From contig NC_088301.1 in assembly GCF_032854445.1 (NCBI RefSeq), forward strand, positions 43,705,116 through 43,769,115: a DNA stretch of 64,000 nt, written 5' to 3'. The stretch comes from Liolophura sinensis. Lineage: Eukaryota; Mollusca; Polyplacophora; Chitonida; Chitonidae. A program made the translations under genes and the position numbers. Shown here piece by piece: positions 55,075 to 64,000 of this stretch; position 1 is the first letter of the stretch; every line of letters begins with the position of its first letter. The notes beneath the pieces were generated by a model. It did not search any database, was not told where the DNA came from, and worked only from the letters and a program-made list of their open reading frames with translations.

Positions 55075-58000
55075 ATCACACAACACGGCAGTAATTGGGT
55101 GTTCTACCACACAACACGAGAGTAATTGGGCGTTCTACCACACAACACGAGAGTAATTGGGCGTTCTACCACACAACACGAGAGTAATTGAGGGTTCTAC
55201 CACACAACACGGGAGTAATTGGGCGTTTTACCACACAACATGGGAGTAATTGGGCGTTCTATCACACAACACGGGAGTGATTGTGCGTTCTACCACACAA
55301 CACGGGAGTAACTGGGCGTTCTACCACACAACTCGGGAGTAATTGGGAGTTATACCACACAACACGGGAGTGATGGTGGGTTCTACCACACAACAGGAGA
55401 GTAATGGGCGTTGTACCACACAACACGTTCGTAATTGGGCGTTTTACCACACAACACGGGAGTAATTAGGCGTTCTACCACACAACAGGAGAGTAATTCG
55501 GAGTTCTACCACACAGCAGGGGAGTCATGGGCGCTCTACCACATAGCATGGGAGTAATTGGGCATTTTACCACACAACACGGGAGTGATTGTGCGTTATA
55601 CCACACAACTCGGGAGTAATTGGGCGTTCTACCACACAACACGGGAGTAATTGTGCATTCTACCACACAACACGGGAGTGATTGGGCGTTCTACCACACA
55701 ACTCGGGAGTAATTGGGCGTTCTACCACACAACACGGCAGTAATTGGTCGTTTTTCCACACAACACGAGAATATTTGGGCGTTCTACCACACAACACGAG
55801 AGTAGTTGGGCGTTCTACCACACAACACTTGAGTAATTGGGAGTTCTACCACACAACACGGGAGTTATTGGGCGTTCTAACACACAGCACGGGAGTGATT
55901 TTGGGTTCTAACACACTACTCGGGAGTAATTGGGCGTTCTACCATAGAACAGGTGAGTGATTGGGCGTTCTACTACACAACAGGGGAGTGATGGGCGTTC
56001 TACCACACAGCACGGGAGTAACTGGGCGTTCTACCACACAACAGCGGAGTGATGGGCATTCTACCACACGGCACGGGAGTAATTGGGCGTTTTACCACAC
56101 AACACGGGAGTAATTGGGCGTTCTACCACACAAAACGGGAGTAATTGGGCGTTCTACCACAAAACAGGGGAGTCATGGGCGTTCTACCACAAAACAGGGG
56201 AGTCATGGGCGTTCTACCACACAGCACGAGAATATTTGGGCGTTCTACCACACAACACAGGAGTAATTGGGAGTTATATCACACAACACGGGAGTGATTG
56301 GGCGTTCTACCACACAACAGGGGAGTGATGGGCATTCTACCACACGGCACGGGAGTAATTGGGCGTTTTACCACACAACACGGGAGTAATTGGGCGTTCT
56401 ACCACACAAAACGGGAGTAATTGGGCGTTCTACCACAAAACAGGGGAGTCATGGGCGTTCTACCACACAGCACGAGAATATTCGGGCGTTTTACCACACA
56501 ACACAGGAGTGATTGTGCGTTCTACTACACAACTCGGGAGTAATTGGGCGTTCTACCACACAACACCGGAGTAACTGGGCGTTCTACCACACAACACGGG
56601 AGTGATTGGGCGTTCTACCACACAAAAGCGGAGTGATGGGGCGTTCTACCACACAACTTGGGAGTAATTGGGCGTTCTACCACACAACACGGCAGTAATT
56701 GGGCGTTCTATCACACAACACGGGAGTAATTGGTCGTTTTTCCACACAACTCGGGAGTAATTGGGCGTTCTAGCACACAACACCAGAGTAATTGGGCGTT
56801 CTACCACACAACACTTGAGTAATTGTGAGTTCTACCACACAACGCAGGAGCGATTGGGTGTTCTACCACACAACACGGGAGTGACTGGGCGTTCTATCAC
56901 ACAACTCGGTAGTAATTGGGTGTTCTACCACACAACACGGGAGTAATTGTGCGTTCTGCCACACAACACGGGAGTAATTGGGTGTTCTACCACACAACAC
57001 GGGAGTGATTGGGCGTTCTGCCACACAGCACGAAAGTACTTGGGAGTTTACCACACAACACGGGAGTGATTGGGCGTTCTACCACACAACACGGGAGTGA
57101 TTGTGCGTTCTTCCACACAGCACGGGAGTAATTGGGCGTTTTACCACACAACACGGGAGTAATTAGGCGTTCTACCACACCACACGGGAGTGATTGGGAG
57201 TTCTACCACAAAACAGGGGAGTCCTGGGCGTTTTACCACACAGCACGGGAGTAATTGGGCGTTTTACCACACAACACAGGAGTGTTTGTGCGTTCTACTA
57301 CACAACTCGGGAGTAATTGGGCGTTCTACCACACAACACGGGAGTAATTGTGCGTTCTACCACACAACAAGGGAGTGATTAGGCGTTCTGCCACACAAAA
57401 GGGGATTGATGGGCGTTCTACCACACAACACGGGAGTTATTGGGCGTTTTACCACACAACACGGGAGTGATTGTGCGTTCTACCACACAACACGGGAGTA
57501 ACTGGGCGTTCTACCACACAACACGGGAGTAATTGGGCGTTCTACCACACAACACGGGAGTGATTGTGCGTTCTACCACACAACACTTGAGTAATTGGGC
57601 GTTCTACCACACAACACGGGAGTGATTGGGCGTTTTTCCATAGAACAAGAGAGTGACTATGCGTTCTACCACACAGCACAGGAGTAATTGGCAGTTCTAC
57701 CACACAACGCGGGAGTGATTGGGTGTTCTAACACACAACACGGGAGTGATTGGACGTTCTACCACACAACACGGGAGTGATTGTGCGTTCTACCACACAA
57801 CACTTGAGTAATTGGGCGTTCTACCACACAACACGGGAGTGATTGGGCGTTTTTCCATAGAACAAGAGAGTGACTATGCGTTCTACCACACAGCACAGGA
57901 GTAATTGGCAGTTCTACCACACAACACGGGAGTAATTGGGCGTTCTATCACACAACACGGGAGTAACTGGGCGTTCTACCACACAACACGGGAGTAATTG

Positions 58001-58728
58001 GGTGTTCTACCACACAACACGGGATTGATTAGGTGTTCTACCACACAACACGAGAGTAATTGGGCGTTCTACCACAAATCATGGGATTGATTTGGTGTTC
58101 TACCACACAACACGGGAGTAACTGGGCGTTCTGCCACACAATTCGGGAGTAATTGGGTGTTCTACCTCACAATACGGGAGTAATTGGGTGTTCTACCTCA
58201 CAACACGGGAGTAATTGGGCGTTCTACCACAAATCATGGGATTGATTTGGTGTTCTACCACACAACACGGGAGTAATTGGGCGTTCTGCCACACAATTCG
58301 GGAGTAATTGGGTGTTCTACCTCACAATACGGGAGTAATTGGGTGTTCTACCTCACAACACGAGAGTAAATGGGTGTTCTACCACAAAACATGGGATTTG
58401 ATTTGGTGTTCTACCACACAACACGGGAGTAATTGGGCATTCTACCACACAATACGGGAGTAATTGGGTGTTCTACCTCACAACACGAGAGTAATTGGGT
58501 GTTCTACCTCACAACACGAGAGTAATTGGCCGGGTGTTCTACCACTCAACTCGGGAGTGATTACGTGTTCTACCACACAATACGGGAGTAATTGGGTGTT
58601 CTACCTCACAACACGAGAGTAATTGGGTGTTCTACCACACAACTCGGGAGTGATTACGTGTTCTACCACACAATACGGGAGTAATTGGGTGTTTTACCAC
58701 ACAACACGGGAGTGCTTACTACGCAACA
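55075..58728. repeat. Large minisatellite, 31-bp unit
   Basis: Roughly 118 copies of a 31-bp unit, ACCACACAACACGGGAGTAA followed by TTGGGCGTTCT. Variants are spread in blocks (GTAATT or GTGATT; GGGCG, GTGCG or GGGTG; AACACGGG, AACAGGGG or AACTCGGG), and one block of about 275 bp near 56060-56240 recurs near 56340-56470. Because 31 is not a multiple of 3, any frame cycles through three readings and long open frames arise on both strands without coding meaning. Confidence 0.97.
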
Positions 58729-59083
58729 TTTGAAGAGGATGACACTGCGCCTCTAATCCCATCAGGACATCTGCGAGGCGACGTCAAGGTCAGTCGTTTT
58801 GTCATTGACTGGCCATATCTATAACATGCAACACTTACGAAATGTTTTTGGATGTGCGAAAGAATAAACCTTTACAATATGTTGATGTCGAACAGAGCTG
58901 CATGACAAACAGATATCTTATTATATGTATTATTCTTCTGAAAAAGTGCTTTTACAAATAAACTGATGACAGGAAACAGATTGGTTTACCGATATCATAC
59001 ATTAAATAAGCATTTTTCATATGTGATCATTGTATTTCAAAATGTATTCCGGATGTGCGCTGTATAAAACCATTTGTCCGTTG
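58729..59083. other. Unique spacer between direct and inverted array units
   Basis: About 355 bp with no tandem structure and no recognised gene separate the end of the 31-bp array from two inverted units. Confidence 0.6.
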
Positions 59084-59151
59084 TGTGGTAGAACACGCAA
59101 TCACTTCCGTGTTGTGTGGTAGAACACCCAATCACTCCCGTCGCTTGGGAA
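59084..59151. repeat. Two inverted units of the 31-bp array
   Basis: Here TTGTGTGGTAGAACAC occurs twice, the reverse complement of the array word GTGTTCTACCACACAA, about 31 bp apart. They lead straight into the inverted 26-bp flank. Confidence 0.92.
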
Positions 59152-59177
59152 TGCGATTGCTGATGCCGGGGATGCTG
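59152..59177. repeat. Right arm of the 26-bp inverted repeat
   Basis: Exact reverse complement of 55049-55074. Confidence 0.95.
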
Positions 59178-59201
59178 ATCATGTTTCAAGAAATGGGGGA
59201 G

Positions 59202-59360
59202 AGCCTCCTTAGTTGCTTAGCGCGTTAGCGCGGCGTAATGACCCACGAGCCTCTCATCAATGCCCGGCTTCTTCCTACCATAATGCTGGCGGCCGTGGCG
59301 TAAGTGAAATATTCTTGAGTACGGCGTAAAACACCAATCAGATAAATAAATAAATAAATT
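59202..59360 (+). mobile_element. SINE with tRNA-like head and tail (ACGGCGTAAAAC family)
   Basis: A TTAGTTGCTTAGCGCGTTAG head is followed by the core CTACCATAATGCTGGCGGCC, ATTCTTGAGTACGGCGTAAA and an AAATAAATAAATAAATT tail. The middle part is shortened. It lies just outside the right arm of the inverted repeat. Confidence 0.83.
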
Positions 59361-59504
59361 CAAGAGCGGGAGCCAATGTACCTTAAAATGCACTACACTG
59401 ATTGCTCCCCTTTTCATCTAACAAGCATTTCATATAAACACACACCCTTGCACTAGCCTGTTAAATTTAAAATGGTACTATTTTCTTAGTGATGCGGTAA
59501 GAGA

Positions 59505-59545
59505 TAATTTATTTTTTTATTTGATCAGTGTTTCACTCGAGAATA
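59505..59545 (-). mobile_element. SINE tail fragment
   Basis: On the - strand a CCGTATTCTCGAGTGAAACA word is followed by CTGATCAAATAAAAAAATAA, which fits the 3' end of the SINE family poorly. Low confidence. Confidence 0.35.
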
Positions 59546-59818
59546 CGGCTTGTACCGCTCTTGGGGTGGGAGAGTAAGGGGTGGGTTACTTTGATAGATA
59601 ATGTTAAAGCAACTTAACATTATGTTATGAACAACACCATACCAAGTTACAGCAACAAAAGCTTTTTGCTGGAATAATTGAACAACCCTCTCATATATTA
59701 CCTAACATAACGGTTTGTTACAATAACACAGTCTATACTGGTCTCACTCAGAAAATAGTTTTCTGTCAAATTAACAGATTAGTTTTTATAGTGTTGTTAT
59801 CGGATGAAACAGAATACA

Positions 59819-60274
59819 CTTTTAAACTTGGGTGAAGACCTTCTGATGAGGAAAGTCATGAACATCAGTTATGTTGGGGATCTTTGTGGCGGCACTTTTA
59901 AACTCTGGCGTAGACCTTCTGATGAGGAAGGTGATGAACATCAATGATGTTGGGGATCTTTGTGGCGGCACTTTTAAACTCTGGCGTAGACCTTCTGATG
60001 AGGAAGGTGATGAACATCAATGATGTTGGGAATCTTTGTGGCGGCACTTTTAAACTCTGGCGTAGACCTTCTGATGAGGAAGGTGATGAACATCAATGAT
60101 GTTGGGGATCTTTGTGGCGGCACTTTTAAACTCTGGCGTAGACCTTCTGATGAGGAAGGTGATGAACATCAATGATGTTGGGGATCTTTGTGGCGGCACT
60201 TTTAAACTCTGGCGTAGACCTTCTGATGAGGAAGGTGATGAACATCAGTGATGTTGGGGGTCCTTGTGGCGGCA
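59819..60274. repeat. Tandem array, six 76-bp units, overlapping the 3' end of USP-D
   Basis: Units start with CTTTTAAACTCTGGCGTAGA at 59819, 59895, 59971, 60047, 60123 and 60199, exactly 76 bp apart. The middle units are almost identical; the first is more diverged. The last unit contains the USP-D stop codon (60247-60245) and its final codons. The preceding units carry copies of the same 3' coding end (reading CRHKDPQHH and a stop on the - strand) plus about 45 bp of 3' flank. Confidence 0.96.
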
Positions 60275-61580
60275 CAAGATGACGGGGACAGGTGAATGAT
60301 GGAGAACGTAATCACTCACGCACCCTAAAAGAGTCCGTCTTAACGCTCCCAAGGCACTTAACTTTACCACCGATCTGAAAACGAAGCCATTAAGAAACCG
60401 TAAGCTGAATACAGCTGTATTGTGCAACTAAAAAGCGAGAGATTCGAGATTAACATATGTATACGATTTATGCAGACCCCCTCAGAAGTACCACGAATTA
60501 AATAGGGATCTTAAGTTGAGATCTTGTTTTCCACCGTAATTGAAAGACTGTGCCCTTCTCGGTTTGATGGCACATGTTAGGCCTATAATTTATAGCCTTG
60601 TGTGTGTTTGAAACGTCCGCTATATGGCCAACCGTTGTGAAATGACAATTCTCTTAAAATCCACTTGTATCACATATAGGCCTACCTTGTCATATTTAAG
60701 TTTCTCGCCAAATTTCTTCAGCAACTCTTGGACCCGAGTGTCTTCATCTTTCATCAAAGCGTTCATAGCATTGGCATCTGTCAGCACTACATCTATAAAT
60801 GAAAAAAGGTAAGCAAAGCATACATACGTACTTAACATGCATGTCACCGTATTGATTAAAGCTGAACCTGACTCCGGATGCTATCGAACAAAATTAATCC
60901 TTGTGATTTATTTATTTGATATAATATACATATATATTTTTTTTCATCACGACGTATTACAAACATATGCGACTGCTGGTTTGTCCATGCTAACAAAATA
61001 AAATGAATGAACACATACATAAAACATGTAATCATATCAGTTAATCCGTTTGTGACTAATGTACGTTCACCATCAGTATTTCCACCATTTTTTTCTGTCC
61101 AAGGAAATTATGAAGTACTTACGTGATCCCAGAATTGAACTGTACTCTGGAATGTGTACAAGGATGACGTTGTCTCTCGGTCTGTGTATATGCTTTATAT
61201 ACCCTGCGAAGGAGGCGTTGTAAAACGAGAGAATTGAACTACGTAAATGTGTAATAGTCTGTTTCCATGCTTGGAATTCCATCAAATCATTGACTGTTGA
61301 GAAGAGCATGCTCATCAAAACGTACCCATGCAGGGTAAATTTCAAAGCTTGCCACTGCATGTAAACATATGATATATAAAATACGTCCCATCATTTAAAT
61401 CCTTGTCTTGGCAATGCTTTGTAAAGCATCACTAATTATGAGGTAAAGCTGAATATATATTTCTAGGTTTTGTAGTATATAAACTAGATTATACAGTAAC
61501 TTACATTCGTATGCCCAATCCGAATTCTCACTTTCGTCCACCGCCACAAGCACAACCCTATGTCTGGTGTGAGGTTCCAT
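60245..61580 (-). pseudogene. USP-D: compact universal stress protein gene with a disrupted last exon
   Basis: In transcript order the exons are 61580-61505, 61203-61123, 60792-60686 and 60374-60245. Introns are only 301, 330 and 311 bp. Intron positions match the other members (Trp26 and His53 split, intron 3 phase 0). Exons 1 to 3 look sound: VLVAVDES (Asp15), HIHRPRDNVILVHIPEYS, and a K/E helix. Against USP-C, exon 4 lacks about 86 bp, which removes the KPGEAI turn, strand 4 and the first half of the ATP-binding motif and shifts the frame. The spliced frame would stop at 60314-60312 after about 108 residues. The rest of the exon stays open in another frame and still reads [20 protein letters not shown] and CRHKDPQHH up to 60245. 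I see no lost segment in the neighbouring intron. Either this is a young pseudogene or a truncated protein is made. Its 3' end is repeated in the adjacent 76-bp array. Confidence 0.82.
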
Positions 61581-62197
61581 CGTTCTCCCAGCCTAAAAGG
61601 CTATAAACTGTGTGTGGAGAATTTAACAAAGGTACTAACTCACTAGACTGTAGCTAACGTGAGTGGGTCATTGTGTCTTCTTAGCAGGATTTATTTTTTG
61701 TTTTAAGCAAGCAAGCATAACCTTAGAGTAGTATAGCATTAACTGCAATGTACTCCCTAGAGAGTATAGAGTGATATATGCACGTCCACAAAGTAAGGTC
61801 GACTGCTACGCATAAAAATGCCTCGAGGATATAGACGATATGGTGTATGGTACATGTACTTTTCTTCAAAACACGTACATCCCCATCCAATGAGCTATGC
61901 TCGCCATTTACTTATATTCTATTAATTAATTATACAGTCATTATACAAACGCAGTTAGAACAAATTTTAGTCTAAATTACATAGACTGTTTATGGAATGG
62001 TCGACATCTTTTTCATCCTGATCCTAGCATGTGCGGTAGGGAAAAAATTGATAAAATCACTGAGATATTATATAAATGTTGCAATTTTATTTCAAGCTTT
62101 TCACCACATCACAACACCAGATACCTTGGCATAATATTAAATGCACATAAAGGCACATAAATATATGCATAAATACTGATTTTAATGATATTCTCAA

Positions 62198-64000
62198 TTA
62201 ATGTGAATGTTCGTGATGACAAAAGACAACAGGAACTGGCGAATGGTGGAGAATGTAGTCTGCAACAGATTCAGATGGACTTTTTCGACGACCCCCAATG
62301 CCACTTGATCCAACGACAATCATTGCTGCGTTTTCCTCTTTAGCTGCCTGGATGACCATTTCCGCCGGATTTCCGCTCAGGCTTCGGACTTTATCCACAA
62401 TCTTTGAACAGAAAATACGTCAACTTTCGGAATTTGGAGAGTTTTTATTCTAAAAGAGCTTCACTGTAAAATTTACAGGGAGCGTTGGGCACGCTTATAT
62501 ACCGCTGACACAGGATTCCCATGAAAACACTGATAACAATATGGGAAATTATTTAAAATCATTTAAAACTTGTTTACTATTATTTCTTACATATAATGTT
62601 TGACATATGCCTGATTCCATATTATGAATAGCTTTTTGATGGCCACTGCATGTTTGGTCGCAGGCCACCATCAAAATCTCTTTTTACGAAAAAATTCACT
62701 ACTAATGATCTTCAATCTATAAATTCCACTTAAAAAGAGTCCTTGCAAATTTCTAAATTTAAACAAAACAGTTAAGTTTGACTCCGGTTCCACTGTAACC
62801 ATTCGCTGTGTAATGTATTATAAACAGATGCGTACATCCTTTGTTTCTTGAAACCTTAGATATACGGAGAACCATGCACTGTGGGCGTATTTGTTGTTCT
62901 TTCCATACTGAGGGAAAACCACTACATACTGTGCCAGAGTTTACTCTACAGACCTATCTCCATACTGTGATGGAGTTTATTGTACAGACCTACCCAGCTC
63001 TCTCCATGCTGTGCTTGAGTTGAGTGTACAGACCTATCCAGCTCTCTCCATGCTGTGCTAGAGTTGAGTGTACAGACCTATCCAGCTCTCTCCATACTGT
63101 GCCAGAGTTTACTGTACAGACCTATCCAGCTCTCTCCATACTGTGCCAGAGTTTACTGTACAGACTTATCTCCATACTGTGCCAGAGTTTACTGTACAGA
63201 CCTATCCAGCTCTCTCCATACTGTGCCAGAGTTTACTGTACAGACCTATCCAGCTCTCTCCATACTGTGCCAGAGTATACTGTACAGACTTATCCAACTC
63301 TCTCCATACTGTGCCAGAGTTTACTGTACAGACTTATCCAACTCTCTCCATACTGTGCCAGAGTTTACTGTACAGACCTATCCAACTCTCTTCATACTTC
63401 ATGTGCCAGAGTTTACTGTACAGACTTATCCAACTCTCTCCATACTGTGCCAGAGTTTACTGTACAGACTTATCCAACTCTCTCCATACTGTGCCAGTGT
63501 TTACTGTATATGCCTATCCAACTCTCTTCATACTTCATGTGCCAGAGTTTACTGTATAGACCTTTCCAACTCTCTTCATACTTCATGTGCCAGAGTTTAC
63601 TGTACAGACTTATCCAATTCTCTCTATACTGTGCCAGAGTTTACTGTACAGATTTATCTAATTTTCCCCATACTGGTCCAGTGTTTACTGTATATGCTTA
63701 TCCAACTCTCTTCATACTTCATGTGCTAGAGTTTACTGTACAGACTTATCCAACTTTCTTCATACTGTGCCAGAGTTTTACTGTGCAGACTTATCCAACT
63801 TTCTCGATACTGTGCCAGTGTTTACTGTATATGCTTATCCAACTCTCTTCATACTTCATGTGCCAGAGTTTACTGTACAGACCTATCCAACTCTCTTACC
63901 CCGTGAGGCTTAGCCTTTTCCTTCGCCATATGCATGAGGGCTCTGAAATGCGTCCTATCGTCGTCTGTTATACCATCCGCGGTGTTACTCCCGCTAAAAA
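62198..64000 (-). CDS. USP-E: universal stress protein, last two exons only (runs off the right edge)
   Basis: The last exon is 62401-62198 (67 codons plus stop TAA); the exon before it ends at a GTAAGA donor (exon base 63900) and is open to the window edge. Intron 3 is 1498 bp and phase 0, as in the paralogs. The visible part of exon 3 encodes a charged helix (THFRALMHMAKEKAKPHG); its acceptor is uncertain, since the frame stays open to 64000. Exon 4 keeps the family layout (KEENAAMIVVGSSGIGG, then [20 protein letters not shown]). The usual KPGEAI turn reads NPAEMV, and the third Gly of G-2x-G-9x-G-S is Glu (PSESV), so ATP binding may be weakened or lost. The gene lies 617 bp upstream of the USP-D start in the same direction. 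The intron is mostly a 44-bp tandem array. Confidence 0.85.
62899..63898. repeat. Minisatellite, 44-bp unit, in USP-E intron 3
   Basis: About 22 copies of a 44-bp unit made of CTCTCCATACTGTGCCAGAG and TTTACTGTACAGACCTATCC plus AGCT or AACT. Some units carry a 4-bp insertion (ACTTCATGTG). The last unit runs into the splice donor of exon 3 (GTAAGAGAG, - strand). Long open frames on the + strand (up to 224 codons) are repeat by-products. Confidence 0.96.

Noticed and set aside
55262-57378. Many 60-90 codon open frames on both strands
   Set aside because: They are produced by the 31-bp array cycling through three frames and have no independent coding signal.
55075-58728. CRISPR-like array
   Set aside because: Units follow each other without unique spacers, and the setting is an animal genome with introns.
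63055-63729. 224-codon open frame on the + strand
   Set aside because: It lies wholly inside the 44-bp tandem array; its apparent protein repeats simply follow the DNA repeat, and it sits antisense to the USP-E intron.

Overview
The window is intron-rich, repeat-dense, AT-leaning animal DNA with short GT-AG exons. Its dispersed repeats, especially a tRNA-derived SINE whose 3' end reads ACGGCGTAAAACACCAATCA followed by an AAATA-type tail, are of a kind I know from mollusc genomes. A mollusc or another lophotrochozoan is my best guess. No bacterial features are present.

The main content is a cluster of five paralogous universal stress protein (USP, UspA-fold) genes between 18.7 kb and the right edge. 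USP-A (18744-22641) is on the + strand. USP-B (26869-38527), USP-C (42687-49735), USP-D (60245-61580) and USP-E (62198 to beyond 64000, partial) are on the - strand. A to D each have four coding exons with introns in the same places: intron 1 splits a Trp codon after its first base, intron 2 is also phase 1, and intron 3 is phase 0. I rebuilt these models exon by exon from splice sites. A, B and C keep the ATP-binding pattern G-2x-G-9x-G-S. USP-D has lost about 86 bp of its last exon and is frameshifted. USP-E has Glu where the last Gly of the motif should be. A and B end in IYR-D/E, whereas C, D and E end in His-rich tails, so there appear to be two subfamilies.

Left part (1-8.7 kb): one exon on the - strand (3852-3946) encodes the Cys/His motif that precedes the PET domain in Prickle and related PET-LIM proteins. 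A possible first exon in matching phase lies at 8387-8407, inside a CpG-richer, promoter-like stretch. The rest of that gene should lie left of the window.

The remaining space is dominated by tandem repeats with unrelated monomers: 23 bp (5.3-5.7 kb), 52 bp (6.2-7.65 kb), 47 bp with higher-order duplications (11-13 kb), 20 bp (14.8-16.4 kb), 65 bp (28.3-29.85 kb, in a USP-B intron), 31 bp (55.1-58.7 kb, bounded by a perfect 26-bp inverted repeat), 76 bp (59.8-60.3 kb, whose unit contains the 3' end of the USP-D coding region) and 44 bp (62.9-63.9 kb, running up to a USP-E splice donor). There are also about nine SINE copies, a second tRNA-headed SINE, a decayed LINE 3' part with an RNase H domain (32 kb), a decayed Penelope-like reverse transcriptase (16.7-17.5 kb) and a 200-N assembly gap at 38549-38748.
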